Shown in pieces: positions 16,347-26,563 of a stretch of DNA of 64,000 nucleotides. Each line of letters starts with the position of its first letter. Within the stretch, counting starts at the first letter, position 1. Source of the stretch: CBDFKV01 sp965249035 (lineage in GTDB: Bacteria > Pseudomonadota > Gammaproteobacteria > Arenicellales > Poriferihabitantaceae); contig CBDFKV010000007.1 in assembly GCA_965249035.1 (NCBI GenBank), positions 1,550,001 to 1,614,000 of the forward strand, written 5' to 3'. The notes under the pieces are model-generated. The model did no database searches, had not been told where the DNA came from, and saw only the letters and a list, made by a program, of their open reading frames with translations. Position numbers and translations under genes: made by a program.

Positions 16347-17954
16347 ATGGCACAGATTCACAGCCACATTGATACTAACTCCGAGCAATTTTCTGAAAAC
16401 GCTGCGCACCAGCGTGACTTACTGCAAGACTTGCACGATAAGCTCGCTATCATCTCCTCCGGCGGTGGCGAGAAGGCGCGAAACAAACACGAAGCGCGCG
16501 GCAAGTTATTCGTGCGCGAACGCGTTAATCAACTACTCGACCCCGGCAGCCCTTTTCTTGAGCTGTCTGCTTTTGCTGGTTACGACATGTACGGCGGAAG
16601 CATTGCTGCTGGCGGCATCATAACCGGCATCGGTCGCGTCTCCGGCGTCGAATGTCTGATCGTCGCCAACGATGCAACGGTAAAGGGCGGCACTTATTTT
16701 CCGATCACGGTCAAAAAGCACTTGCGCGCGCAGGAAGTAGCGCTCGAAAACCGGCTACCGTGTTTGTATCTGGTTGATTCTGGCGGTGCGTTTTTACCAC
16801 TACAAGACGAAGTCTTTCCCGATAAAGAGCATTTCGGTCGGATTTTTTACAATCAAGCCAATTTATCCGCTGCCGGTATCCCACAAATTGCAGTGACCAT
16901 GGGCAGTTGTACGGCCGGCGGCGCTTACGTTCCGGCAATGTGTGACCAAAGCATTATCGTTCGTAATCAAGGCACGATCTTTTTGGGTGGCCCACCGTTA
17001 GTGAAAGCAGCGACCGGTGAAGTCGTGACCTCAGAAGAACTCGGCGGCGCAGACGTGCATGCCAAACAATCCGGCGTAGTCGATCATATCGCCGATAACG
17101 ACCACCACGCGCTCGGGATCGCGCGCTCAATCGTAGCGAATTTGAATCACCGCAAAACCATTGCGACCAACCTTCGCGAACCCATCGAACCACACTATTC
17201 GGTGGATGAACTGACGGGCGTGGTGCCCAAAAGCTTGAATCAACAGTACGATATTCGAGAAGTCATTGCGCGAACGGTCGACGGCAGCGAGTTTGATGAA
17301 TTCAAAGCCACTTATGGCACCACACTGGTGTGCGGTTTTGCGCATATCCATGGCTATCCGGTGGGTATTATTGCCAATAACGGTATTTTGTTTTCGGAGT
17401 CGGCGCTCAAAGGTGCACACTTTGTGGAGTTATGCGCAGCGCGCCGTATTCCGCTGGTATTTCTACAAAATATCACGGGCTTCATGGTCGGCAAAAAGTA
17501 CGAGGCGGGCGGTATTGCCAAAGATGGCGCCAAAATGGTCACCGCCGTTGCCAGCGCCAAAGTGCCGAAATTTACGGTCATCGTCGGTGGCAGCTTTGGT
17601 GCCGGCAACTATGCGATGTGCGGCCGCGCTTACGGCGCCCGATTTTTGTGGGCTTGGCCGAACGCACGCATATCAGTGATGGGTGGGGAACAAGCAGCCA
17701 ATGTGCTCGCGACCGTCAAGGCTGACGCTTTGGCTGCTCAAGGCGAAGACTGGCCAGGTGAGGCAGCAGAAGCATTCAAAAAGCCCATCCACGATCAATA
17801 CGAAAGCCAGGGCCACCCCTATTACGCCAGCGCTCGGTTGTGGGATGATGGCATTATCGACCCGGCTGACACCCGCCGGGTGCTGGGTTTAGGCTTATCT
17901 GCCGCACTCAACGCCCCGATTGAAGAAACACGCTTTGGCGTGTTCAGGATGTAG
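16347..17954 (+). CDS. liuB: Methylcrotonyl-CoA carboxylase, beta subunit
   Basis: A 535-residue carboxyltransferase subunit. It opens A-Q-I-H-S-H-I-D-T-N-S-E-Q-F and carries H-E-A-R-G-K-L-F-V-R-E-R-V, G-R-V-S-G-V-E-C, G-G-A-Y-V-P-A-M-C-D, G-K-K-Y-E-A-G-G-I-A-K-D-G-A-K-M and G-N-Y-A-M-C-G-R-A, all typical of the MCC/geranyl-CoA carboxylase beta group. It transfers carboxybiotin carbon to 3-methylcrotonyl-CoA, giving 3-methylglutaconyl-CoA. It lies between the second acyl-CoA dehydrogenase and the biotin-carrying alpha subunit, from which it is separated by 3 bp, consistent with a stoichiometric complex. Confidence 0.95.
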   Translation: MAQIHSHIDTNSEQFSENAAHQRDLLQDLHDKLAIISSGGGEKARNKHEARGKLFVRERVNQLLDPGSPFLELSAFAGYDMYGGSIAAGGIITGIGRVSGVECLIVANDATVKGGTYFPITVKKHLRAQEVALENRLPCLYLVDSGGAFLPLQDEVFPDKEHFGRIFYNQANLSAAGIPQIAVTMGSCTAGGAYVPAMCDQSIIVRNQGTIFLGGPPLVKAATGEVVTSEELGGADVHAKQSGVVDHIADNDHHALGIARSIVANLNHRKTIATNLREPIEPHYSVDELTGVVPKSLNQQYDIREVIARTVDGSEFDEFKATYGTTLVCGFAHIHGYPVGIIANNGILFSESALKGAHFVELCAARRIPLVFLQNITGFMVGKKYEAGGIAKDGAKMVTAVASAKVPKFTVIVGGSFGAGNYAMCGRAYGARFLWAWPNARISVMGGEQAANVLATVKADALAAQGEDWPGEAAEAFKKPIHDQYESQGHPYYASARLWDDGIIDPADTRRVLGLGLSAALNAPIEETRFGVFRM

Positions 17955-17957
17955 CCC

Positions 17958-19952
17958 ATGTTTAAGAAAATATTGATCGCCAACCGGGGGGAGATCGCTT
18001 GCCGTATCGCCCAAACTGCCCGACAAATGGGCATCGGAACGGTAGCCGTTTATTCCGATGCTGATCGTGCTGCATTACACGTTAGCGCTTGCGATGAAGC
18101 CATCCATATCGGCCCACCGGCACCGGGAGACAGCTATTTGCTGGCCGATAAGGTGATGGCCGCGGCCAAACAAACCGGTGCTGAAGCGATTCACCCGGGT
18201 TATGGCTTTTTGTCTGAGAATGCAGCATTTGCCGAAGCCTGCAGTGACAATGGCTTAGTGTTTATCGGCCCAACGCCCGCTGCAATACGGTCAATGGGTT
18301 CAAAAAGCGCAGCGCGCCGAATCATGATTGATGCCGACGTGCCGGTGTTACCGGGCTATGAAGGCGACGACCAAAGCGATGCTGTATTGATCAAACAAGC
18401 TCAAAAAATCGGTTTTCCGCTGCTGATCAAAGCAGTGTCTGGCGGCGGCGGCAAAGGAATGCGCGTGGTCGAGGCTGAAGACCAATTACTGGATGCCCTG
18501 GCAGCAGTTAAACGCGAAAGCCTGGGCGCATTTGGGGATGACCAAGTCTTGCTCGAGCGTTATTTACCGGTCGCTCGTCATATCGAAATTCAAGTGTTTG
18601 CCGACACGCAGGGCAACGTCGTTCACCTGTTTGAGCGCGACTGCTCAATGCAGCGCCGCCACCAAAAGGTCATTGAAGAAGCACCCGCACCTTTGATCAG
18701 CGAAACAACCCGCGCCAGTATGGCAGCCGCTGCGGTGCAATCGGCCAAAGCGGTTGATTACGTTGGAGCGGGCACGGTCGAATTTCTGCTGGCACCTGAT
18801 GAGCGGTTTTATTTCATGGAGATGAATACCCGCCTGCAAGTCGAGCACCCGGTTACTGAAATGATCAGTGGTCAAGACTTGGTCGAATGGCAATTGCGCG
18901 TCGCCGCGGGTGAGCCATTGCCGCGCAAGCAGGATGAACTTGAAGCTTCAGGCCACGCTTTTGAGGCGCGGATTTATGCCGAAAGCCCGGAACAAGGCTT
19001 TTTACCGTCCACCGGCCAGCTTGAGCTATTACGCCCACCCCAAGCATCCGACTGGATTCGGGTTGAGACTGGCGTTAGTGAAGGCGATGAGATCAGCCCT
19101 TATTACGACCCGATGATCGCCAAGCTGGTGGCTTGGGGTACTGATCGCGAGCAAGCATTGGCGAGACTGACAACAGCACTCAAGCAGTATCATTTGATCG
19201 GCCCCAAAAACAATATCCGATTCTTAACCAGCTTGTGCGAACAACCTGAATTTGCAGCGGGTGGCACTGACACGCGATTTATCGAAAACCATCTTGACGC
19301 TCTGTTTCCGACAGATCCTGCTAATAGCATTCGCGCGCTGATTGCCGCCGCGGTTTACGGTATTCAGAAAGAAGATGAAACCAATCACCAACAGCAGCAA
19401 GCAACCGAAGATCGTTGGTCTCCGTGGGCGGTAGCTGATGGCTGGCGCATGGGTGGATATGCGCCACGTCAGCTCCAGCTCAGTGATGGTAATGATACAC
19501 ACGCCATCACTGTCCACCGACACGAATCAGGTTGGCAAATCACAATCGGTGATAACAGCCACCACGTTATTTTGCACAGATCAGCTGCGCCCATTCATTC
19601 ATTGACGATTGACGGCAAGCGCCTAAATGCAGTGATCCAACAAACCGATCATCTAATAAGAGTATTGGTCAGCGGCCAGCTGCATAGCTTTGAAAAGACC
19701 GACCCTCGTGCAGCACCAGATCAAGCGGCGCAAACCCAGGGCAGCTTAATTGCACCGATGCCCGGAGCGATTATTGCTTGTTACATTAAGCCTGGTGATC
19801 AGGTCAGCGAAGGGCAAGCGCTGATGGTGGTTGAGGCGATGAAGATGGAGCACACCATCTCCGCGCCGGAAGAGGGCACGATTGAGGCAGTCTTTTTCAA
19901 GCCCGGCGATCAAGTCAATGATGGCGACGTGTTGCTGGCTTTTCTGCAATGA
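17958..19952 (+). CDS. liuD: Methylcrotonyl-CoA carboxylase, alpha (biotin) subunit
   Basis: A 664-residue biotin-dependent subunit. Order: biotin carboxylase N-domain (K-I-L-I-A-N-R-G-E-I-A-C-R-I), ATP-grasp (K-A-V-S-G-G-G-G-K-G-M-R, E-M-N-T-R-L-Q-V-E-H-P-V-T-E), biotin carboxylase C-domain, a BT-type linker domain, and a biotinyl domain with the biotinylated lysine in E-A-M-K-M-E-H. It carboxylates biotin with ATP and bicarbonate. Its stop overlaps the next ATG by 4 bp (ATGA), so HMG-CoA lyase is translationally coupled. Confidence 0.95.
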   Translation: MFKKILIANRGEIACRIAQTARQMGIGTVAVYSDADRAALHVSACDEAIHIGPPAPGDSYLLADKVMAAAKQTGAEAIHPGYGFLSENAAFAEACSDNGLVFIGPTPAAIRSMGSKSAARRIMIDADVPVLPGYEGDDQSDAVLIKQAQKIGFPLLIKAVSGGGGKGMRVVEAEDQLLDALAAVKRESLGAFGDDQVLLERYLPVARHIEIQVFADTQGNVVHLFERDCSMQRRHQKVIEEAPAPLISETTRASMAAAAVQSAKAVDYVGAGTVEFLLAPDERFYFMEMNTRLQVEHPVTEMISGQDLVEWQLRVAAGEPLPRKQDELEASGHAFEARIYAESPEQGFLPSTGQLELLRPPQASDWIRVETGVSEGDEISPYYDPMIAKLVAWGTDREQALARLTTALKQYHLIGPKNNIRFLTSLCEQPEFAAGGTDTRFIENHLDALFPTDPANSIRALIAAAVYGIQKEDETNHQQQQATEDRWSPWAVADGWRMGGYAPRQLQLSDGNDTHAITVHRHESGWQITIGDNSHHVILHRSAAPIHSLTIDGKRLNAVIQQTDHLIRVLVSGQLHSFEKTDPRAAPDQAAQTQGSLIAPMPGAIIACYIKPGDQVSEGQALMVVEAMKMEHTISAPEEGTIEAVFFKPGDQVNDGDVLLAFLQ

Positions 19953-20842
19953 GTTATCCAGCAACGGTTGAAATCGTTGAAGTTGGGCCGCGTGATGGCT
20001 TACAAAATGAAGCAACCACCGTCAGCGTTGCTGAACGCATCACGCTGATCAAACAACTCGGTGCAGCGGGTTTAGGTGTGATCGAAGCGGGTAGCTTTAT
20101 CTCGCCCAAATGGGTACCACAAATGGCGCAATCCTCTCAAGTATTGGCCGGGCTGGATTTAGAGGGTGGTATTCGCTATCCCGTTTTAGTCCCCAACGCA
20201 CGCGGGATGGAAGATGCTCTGGCGGCTGGCGCGAAAGAGATCGCTATATTCGCTGCGGCTTCGGAAAGCTTTAGCCAAAAGAACATCAACTGCAGTATTG
20301 CCGAAAGTATTCGCCGCTTTAGCGACGTGATCGAGATGGCGCAAGCGAATGATATCGCAGTCCGTGGCTATATATCCTGCGTACTCGGCTGCCCTTATGA
20401 AGGCGCTATTAACCCCAAAGTCGTTACCGAACTGGCCACTAAATTATCGGCGCTGGGCTGCTACCAAATCTCTCTGGGCGACACCATCGGAGTGGGTACA
20501 CCACTTGCTGTTAACAGCTTAATTGAACGCGTTAATCAGCAAGTGCCGTTGAATCAAATAGCGGTTCACTTCCATGATACTTATGGTCAAGCACTGGCTA
20601 ATATTTTGGCGGCACTAGAATTGGGTATCCGCGTAGTCGATAGCTCAGTGGCCGGGCTTGGTGGCTGCCCTTACGCCAAAGGCGCATCCGGAAATGTCGC
20701 CACCGAAGACCTAGTGTATATGCTCGGCGGCATGGGCATTGAAACCGGTGTTGACCTGGATCAATTGATCGCTGCGGGCCGTAACATTTGTTCGGTATTA
20801 CAAACACCGGTGCGCTCCAAAGTCAACCTAGCGCATGCCTAG
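19949..20842 (+). CDS. liuE: Hydroxymethylglutaryl-CoA lyase
   Basis: A 297-residue TIM-barrel lyase. It begins V-E-I-V-E-V-G-P-R-D-G-L-Q-N-E (metal and substrate binding) and carries the family active-site motif S-V-A-G-L-G-G-C-P-Y-A-K-G-A-S-G-N with the catalytic cysteine. H-F-H-D-T-Y-G-Q holds metal-ligand histidines. It splits HMG-CoA into acetoacetate and acetyl-CoA, the last step of leucine breakdown. It overlaps liuD by 4 bp. No acetoacetate CoA-transferase or acetoacetyl-CoA synthetase is in the window unless the synthetase at 29317 serves. Confidence 0.95.
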   Translation: MSYPATVEIVEVGPRDGLQNEATTVSVAERITLIKQLGAAGLGVIEAGSFISPKWVPQMAQSSQVLAGLDLEGGIRYPVLVPNARGMEDALAAGAKEIAIFAAASESFSQKNINCSIAESIRRFSDVIEMAQANDIAVRGYISCVLGCPYEGAINPKVVTELATKLSALGCYQISLGDTIGVGTPLAVNSLIERVNQQVPLNQIAVHFHDTYGQALANILAALELGIRVVDSSVAGLGGCPYAKGASGNVATEDLVYMLGGMGIETGVDLDQLIAAGRNICSVLQTPVRSKVNLAHA

Positions 20843-20884
20843 CCAACCTTTTCTTCAACTCAACCTACGAACGAGACATCAGTC

Positions 20885-21463
20885 ATGAGTAATCACATCA
20901 GCCGGTTCCCGGTTCCTGACCTAAACGCGATGCCCGATGACATGCGGGAATTGATTGTAAACGTACAGGAAAAATCAGGCTTTATCCCCAACGTTTTTCT
21001 GGCATTGGCGCACCGCCCGGCTGAATTCCGTGCTTTTTTCGCCTATCACGATGCCTTGATGGAAAAAGACAGTGGCTTAAGCAAAGGCGAGCGCGAAATG
21101 ATCGTTGTCGCCACCTCGGGTATCAACCAATGCACCTATTGCGTAGTCGCGCACGGTGCCATTTTGCGCATTCGTGAAAGAAGCCCAACCATTGCCGACG
21201 AACTGGCAACTAACTACCTTACTGCCAATATCACGCCACGACAAAAAGCGATGCTGGATTTCGCCGTCAAGGTGGCACTGGAAGCCTACGAAGTCTCGGA
21301 TGGCGATTATCAGGCGCTGCACCAGCATGGCTTTAGCGATGAAGATATCTGGGATATAGGCGCGATTGCAGCGTTTTTCGCATTGTCCAACCGCATGGCT
21401 GGCTTGGTCGATATGCGTCCCAACCCAGAGTTCTTCAACATGGCGCGTGAGCCTCGCAACTAG
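20885..21463 (+). CDS. AhpD-like peroxidase-related protein
   Basis: A 192-residue carboxymuconolactone-decarboxylase/AhpD-fold protein. The redox motif C83-x2-C86-x3-H90 (N-Q-C-T-Y-C-V-V-A-H-G) is complete, as in alkylhydroperoxidase AhpD. The sequence fits the longer peroxidase-related subgroup, 180-200 residues. It follows HMG-CoA lyase by 42 bp and abuts the thioesterase gene, so it probably belongs to the liu transcript. A role in coping with peroxide made by acyl-CoA oxidation is plausible but inferred from position. Confidence 0.85.
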   Translation: MSNHISRFPVPDLNAMPDDMRELIVNVQEKSGFIPNVFLALAHRPAEFRAFFAYHDALMEKDSGLSKGEREMIVVATSGINQCTYCVVAHGAILRIRERSPTIADELATNYLTANITPRQKAMLDFAVKVALEAYEVSDGDYQALHQHGFSDEDIWDIGAIAAFFALSNRMAGLVDMRPNPEFFNMAREPRN

Positions 21464-21910
21464 TTGAGAGATCACCCTTTGCTTAGTATCGACACCATAA
21501 CCACTTTCTTATCGCAGCAAATGCCGCAATACGATGGCAAGTTGGTGATCGAGGCGGCTGGTGCTAATGCATCAACGATTCGGCACTTAGTGGGTGACCA
21601 TGAGCTGCGCCCAGGCGGCACCGTCTCTGGCCCCGTATTGATGACCGTCGCCGATGTCGCCATGTACGTTGCCATCCTATCTACCATTGGCTTGGTGCCG
21701 CTGGCGGTCACCACCAACCTCAACATCAACTTCCTACGCAAGCCCGACGCCGGGCGCGACATACTGGGTGATTGCTCCTTGATCAAAGTCGGCAAGGTAT
21801 TAGTAGTGGGTGAAGTCACGCTCTACTCCGAAGGTGACCAACACCCCGTCGCCCATGCTGTCAGCACTTATTCAATCCCTCCTGATGCAGAAAACAAGCG
21901 GTTGGCATAA
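21464..21910 (+). CDS. PaaI-type hot-dog thioesterase
   Basis: A 148-residue hot-dog-fold protein. It reads T-V-S-G-P-V-L-M-T-V-A-D-V-A-M-Y-V-A, then V-T-T-N-L-N-I-N-F-L-R-K-P-D-A-G and G-E-V-T-L-Y-S-E-G, the standard strand pattern of PaaI/4HBT thioesterases. The TTG start directly follows the TAG stop of the AhpD-like gene; a second TTG 15 bp later is also possible. It would hydrolyse a stalled or excess acyl-CoA to release CoA. Last gene of the apparent liu transcript; a 240-bp gap follows. Confidence 0.85.
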   Translation: MRDHPLLSIDTITTFLSQQMPQYDGKLVIEAAGANASTIRHLVGDHELRPGGTVSGPVLMTVADVAMYVAILSTIGLVPLAVTTNLNINFLRKPDAGRDILGDCSLIKVGKVLVVGEVTLYSEGDQHPVAHAVSTYSIPPDAENKRLA

Positions 21911-22149
21911 TCAACTGCTTACTTAGAGTCTGTCATACCTGCATAACTTGTATTTATTAATGCGGCACTGTTAGACTTACGCTTTGAGGAGAGTCTAAAC
22001 GCTAATTCAACGCCGACAAAGATTGGCGCAGCCACCACGAAGCATTTGACGACTAATGTTAGTCACACCAACTGCCAGTGAAATAGACGGAGCCAATGGC
22101 TCTTGCTTAGTAAAACTCTCATGTTTCTTTTGCTAACACGGGTTTTCAA

Positions 22150-25131
22150 ATGACAATCGCCAGTAATGATCAAGTAGCCAAAACCATCTCAACTAAGCTG
22201 ACTGAATACAACCAGCAAGTCGACAACAACCTCACTTGGCTGAAAGAAAATATGAGCCCTTTCTTTCTAAACCTCAATAAGATGGAGCCGGATGCCCTGT
22301 CGATGCTAACTCTTAGTCTAGACAAGCTTGGGCAGTTTGAGCGCATCACCTTGATTAATCGCGATTCACGCCTGATGATGGCACAGGTTTCATACACGGG
22401 ATCGGTTTATGATGCGCTACAAGATTTCCCCGAGAAGCCGTTGCTATACGCCGAAATCACCACCTCATTCAAGCCGCTACCCAATAGTGACAGTGCGCTG
22501 GAGGTCATTCGTTGTGATTTTGATACCCGGGAAAACCTCACTGTCGATGAGCAAGAACTTCAAGCGATTGACGTTACCACGCGCGATGAAATCGCCCAAT
22601 TGCTTAAAGGCCGCATGCCCGACTTTGATATGGAACGGTTTGATGACTTATTAGCAATCTTCGCTTCTAGCAACGAAGAGTATGTCAGCATGTCACCGCC
22701 CGAACGCGTTGCGCGGATAATGGAGACTTATTTGCTCACCCAACAAGGTGGTGGTGTCTCGCTACAGGTCGAACACACCAATCATGACGAATATCGCGTT
22801 TCATTTGGTGTAACCAACCCGCCACATTCCGGCTTTTTATCGCAAGTATTGGAGGTATTCCAGCGTCTAAATATTGGCCTCAAGCGCTCCTATAGCCTTG
22901 ACGTAACCAATGGCTCTACACACTATTTTTTGGGCACGTTTTATGTCAAGCCCCGCGATAATTCTCCACTGGAAGCAGGTGCATCGCTGTATCACAACCT
23001 GCAATTAGAGCTGTATAACACCCAAATTGTTTCAACCGGCGCGCCGAGTTACACCAATTTGATCACCAAAGGCATCATGAGTGGGCCGGACGCGACGCTG
23101 ATCACCGCCTTGATTGGTTTTTGCCACACCAACCTCGCGCACAATGCGCCAGAAATTTACGAACGCGACAGTATTATCAAAGCCTTTCATCATAACGCCA
23201 GCATGTGCATTACACTGGCCGAACTGTTTTATACGCGCTTCGACCCAGACTTAGAAAACCGCGAAGAAGCCTATACAGCCAAGCTAGAAAGCACCACCGA
23301 ATTAGTCGAAAACTTTAACTCTGGCCGACGCACGCTGGATAGCTATCGCCGCGTGATTTTTCGCTGCGCTCTGTCATTTATTCGCAACTGCCTGAAAACC
23401 AACTTTTTCGTCATCGAAAAGCACGCACTGGCATTTCGACTGGACCCTGCTTATTTGGAAGAGCTTGAGACGCGTTTCACCGAAGATTTGCCCGCTGATC
23501 GACCGTTTCGTATTACCTTTTTCTCAGGCCGTCGCGGCAATGGTTATCACATCGGATTTTCCGATATTGCCCGTGGTGGTTGGCGTACGCTGATCACCCA
23601 AAGTCTGGACGATTACACCAATAATGCCAGCACGCTATTCAAAGAAAACTACGTGTTGGCACATACGCAACACCTTAAAAATAAAGATATTTATGAAGGG
23701 GGTTCGAAGTTAGTCGCCATCCTGAATATCGACTCCAGAACCACCGCCGAGCAACGCGAGCAATACCTGTATAAATTGCAGAACGCCTTTGCCAATGCCT
23801 TTCTTGACCTGTTCATCACCGACGAAAATGGGCATGCCAAGGACCCGCGAGTGGTGGATTATTATGGGCAAGAAGAACCGATTGAACTTGGCCCTGATGA
23901 AAATATGCACAACATTATGATTGAACGCATAGCCAAACTGGCCGAGCGGCGAGGCTATTTGCTCGGCAAAGGCATCATGTCCAGCAAAGAGATTGGCATC
24001 AATCATAAAGAATATGGCGTTACCTCAATTGGCGTCATTCGGTTTGCCGAAGTGACCATGCAGGAATTCGGCATCGATATGCACAGCGAACCGTTCAGCG
24101 TTAAATTTACCGGCGGGCCAAACGGTGATGTCGCTGGCAATGGCATGCGCCTATTGCTGGAGCGCTGCCCACAGGTTCAAATCAAATTGATCATCGATGG
24201 TACGGGTGCATTGTACGACCCCGAAGGCTTAGATAAAGCGGCACTGTCTGATATTGTTCTTAAAGATGACGTTGATGGCTATGATCCACACGCACTTCAC
24301 CCGGGTGGCTTTATCCTGAATCGGATGATCACCCGCAAGGAAGGCATCAGTGATTTGTACCGTAAAGTCACCCAAACTGATGAGGGCTTGAAAGAAGAAT
24401 GGATATCGACGGACAAATTCTATAAAACCTTTAACGGCCTGATATTTACAGTCAAAACTGATTTATTTATCCCCGCTGGTGGCCGACCTGAAACCATTGA
24501 TGATAGCAATGTCGAACGCTATTTTGATGCCGAGGGGAAACCCGCGTCGTCGATCATTGTCGAAGGAGCCAACTCATTCATCACCCCAGATGCGCGCCAA
24601 GTGCTGCAACAAAAAGGCGTCGTCATTATGCGCGATGCCTCGGCGAATAAGTGCGGAGTTATTTCATCATCCTATGAAATTCTCGCCAATTTGATGCTCT
24701 CTGATGAAGAGTTTCTGGCTAATAAGGATGAGTACGTCAAAGACGTAATTACGATCTTAAATCAAATGGCTGAAACCGAAGCACGCGCCGTCATCCGGCG
24801 TCACGAGCAGCTGGGTGGTAGCCTGACCTACACGGAAATCTCTAGCGTACTCAGCCAAGAAATCAATGGGCACTACGCGCGTATGTTCGATTACTTTCAG
24901 GACAACCCTGAACAAATCGCCCTGAAAACGCATCAACAAGCGATGTTAAAACACATGCCAGCGATCATCCAAAACTCGGATGAGTTTAGTCAACGACTTA
25001 GTCGTTTGCCGGAAAAAGTGAAATACGCGATTTTGGCCAGCAAATTAGCATCGGCCATGGTTTACGCCGGTGATGACCAAAGTTTGTACGCCGATATTAT
25101 TGACGCACAACTAAAGCGAGTTGCAAACTAA
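22150..25131 (+). CDS. Large NAD-dependent glutamate dehydrogenase
   Basis: A 993-residue protein of the large (about 115 kDa) glutamate dehydrogenase class. The first 450 residues form a regulatory part with ACT-like stretches. The catalytic half has the glutamate-binding region K-D-I-Y-E-G-G-S-K and the dinucleotide fold near G-G-P-N-G-D-V-A-G-N-G-M, followed by I-V-E-G-A-N-S-F-I-T-P-D-A and S-A-N-K-C-G-V-I-S-S-S-Y-E, hallmarks of the family. It would deaminate glutamate formed when branched-chain amino acids are transaminated, which fits the liu neighbourhood. It has its own 240-bp upstream region, in which I found only a TTAGACT/AGTCTAA hairpin (21971-21998) and no LiuR operator. Confidence 0.9.
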   Translation: MTIASNDQVAKTISTKLTEYNQQVDNNLTWLKENMSPFFLNLNKMEPDALSMLTLSLDKLGQFERITLINRDSRLMMAQVSYTGSVYDALQDFPEKPLLYAEITTSFKPLPNSDSALEVIRCDFDTRENLTVDEQELQAIDVTTRDEIAQLLKGRMPDFDMERFDDLLAIFASSNEEYVSMSPPERVARIMETYLLTQQGGGVSLQVEHTNHDEYRVSFGVTNPPHSGFLSQVLEVFQRLNIGLKRSYSLDVTNGSTHYFLGTFYVKPRDNSPLEAGASLYHNLQLELYNTQIVSTGAPSYTNLITKGIMSGPDATLITALIGFCHTNLAHNAPEIYERDSIIKAFHHNASMCITLAELFYTRFDPDLENREEAYTAKLESTTELVENFNSGRRTLDSYRRVIFRCALSFIRNCLKTNFFVIEKHALAFRLDPAYLEELETRFTEDLPADRPFRITFFSGRRGNGYHIGFSDIARGGWRTLITQSLDDYTNNASTLFKENYVLAHTQHLKNKDIYEGGSKLVAILNIDSRTTAEQREQYLYKLQNAFANAFLDLFITDENGHAKDPRVVDYYGQEEPIELGPDENMHNIMIERIAKLAERRGYLLGKGIMSSKEIGINHKEYGVTSIGVIRFAEVTMQEFGIDMHSEPFSVKFTGGPNGDVAGNGMRLLLERCPQVQIKLIIDGTGALYDPEGLDKAALSDIVLKDDVDGYDPHALHPGGFILNRMITRKEGISDLYRKVTQTDEGLKEEWISTDKFYKTFNGLIFTVKTDLFIPAGGRPETIDDSNVERYFDAEGKPASSIIVEGANSFITPDARQVLQQKGVVIMRDASANKCGVISSSYEILANLMLSDEEFLANKDEYVKDVITILNQMAETEARAVIRRHEQLGGSLTYTEISSVLSQEINGHYARMFDYFQDNPEQIALKTHQQAMLKHMPAIIQNSDEFSQRLSRLPEKVKYAILASKLASAMVYAGDDQSLYADIIDAQLKRVAN

Positions 25132-25163
25132 AAAGAGGCAACTGTAGTATCTGCTTTGCGGAA

Positions 25164-26498
25164 TCACAGGTCTGGTAAGGTGACAGCCCTCAAATGCTGA
25201 TGAATATTCTGCAAAGCCAGCGGCTTTAATCGCTCGGCTAAACCTGGATACACGCCCGCCAAGATGTCTGCATCATCAGCGCCAGTCTCTCGCAACGCCA
25301 TAATTTGTCGCCCTCGCTTGATTCGATGGTCGAACGCATGCTTTATCAAACCGGTGGTACCTGATGGAATGCCGTGAGACGGCACAATCACTGCCGGATC
25401 TAGCTCAATCACCCGTCGTAACGAAGCCATATAAATGCTCAAATCACCCTCATCTTCAGGGATGAAAATGGAGCCATGCGTTTGCGCGAGATCAGCGACG
25501 AACATCCAGGCAAGATTATCGGGCGCTAGCCCAACCATGCCATCATCGTGTCCGGGTAATTCGTAAGCGCGCACCGCTTGACCTTTCCAGTACGTTATTT
25601 CGTCGCCTTCTTTGATGAGCTCGATCGCAACACCATCCGTGTACTTGGTGCCATAACGCGCATTTAACCGGCGCAGCGTGACTTGGGTACACAAGACAGG
25701 GATATCACGCAGCCTTGCCAAATCCATGGCACGCTCATGGTGATCTGGGTGGTGATGAGAAAGCAGGATTGCATCAACTCGGCCCCTATCCAATGTGCGA
25801 TTTAATGCATCAAAAACTTCGGCGGATTTTGGCGATGGATCGACCAGCACGGTTCGCGCACCTTCATCACCCAACCACAACGCGTTGGTAGCAATAGCGG
25901 GAGGCAGGGTATTAGACGGCACTGAAATAATCTTCAGACCATCAATGAGCTGGATACAAAATAACTCGCCACCCCGCTTTTGCACATTAAACGGCTGTAC
26001 GCTGGTCGCCGCCACATCATCTGCCAACGCAAAAATTGCACGGCGCATCGGTTCGACCATCAAAGTTTTGCCGGCTTGATACTGCTCTTTCCAAGCAGCG
26101 GCGGTTTGCCACCACGCAGCAGCTAGCTCGTTCGAATCAAGGGTGAAGCGCGGCTTTTGGGTGAGTACGATTTTATAGTGCGACACCCGAAACCGAACCG
26201 TATCGATCGCAGGAGTAATAGCCTCGCCAAAATGAGTGAGGGAGCTAACCAGCCCCTGATCCAGCGCTGCGGCTAGATCAAAATCCAGCTCTTCGATCAG
26301 TTCACGATGGAGCGCCGAGATTTGTCGGCATGGGAACCCTGCAACCAGTGGATGATCGACCTTATCCTTATCATCTTCCGGATCAATTTTGCCGCCAGGA
26401 AAAGCGTGATAGCCCGGAAAAGCTCGCAGATAGGATTGGCGCCTGACGATGAATAATTCATCGCCACTCACCAGCATAGCCGCGACTGCGTCTCTCAC
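25164..26498 (-). CDS. Nudix hydrolase/metallo-beta-lactamase fusion
   Basis: A 444-residue two-domain protein. Residues 1-170 are Nudix-like: G-G-K-I-D-P-E and R-E-L-I-E-E-L-D are the two halves of a Nudix box separated by 23 residues instead of 7, an insertion resembling the NUDT19/acyl-CoA-pyrophosphatase group. Residues 185-444 are a metallo-beta-lactamase fold with S-H-H-H-P-D-H-H-E, E-L-P-G-H-D-D-G, V-A-D-L and P-S-H-G zinc ligands, close to LACTB2-like hydrolases. Position in an acyl-CoA locus suggests CoA-derivative turnover. It converges with glutamate dehydrogenase. Confidence 0.87.
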   Translation of the reverse strand: MRDAVAAMLVSGDELFIVRRQSYLRAFPGYHAFPGGKIDPEDDKDKVDHPLVAGFPCRQISALHRELIEELDFDLAAALDQGLVSSLTHFGEAITPAIDTVRFRVSHYKIVLTQKPRFTLDSNELAAAWWQTAAAWKEQYQAGKTLMVEPMRRAIFALADDVAATSVQPFNVQKRGGELFCIQLIDGLKIISVPSNTLPPAIATNALWLGDEGARTVLVDPSPKSAEVFDALNRTLDRGRVDAILLSHHHPDHHERAMDLARLRDIPVLCTQVTLRRLNARYGTKYTDGVAIELIKEGDEITYWKGQAVRAYELPGHDDGMVGLAPDNLAWMFVADLAQTHGSIFIPEDEGDLSIYMASLRRVIELDPAVIVPSHGIPSGTTGLIKHAFDHRIKRGRQIMALRETGADDADILAGVYPGLAERLKPLALQNIHQHLRAVTLPDL

Positions 26499-26563
26499 CT
26501 ATTCAGCCTCAAAACCATCTGGCCAAATAAGGAGTATTGAACACCGCGACAGCGAATAAAGGC

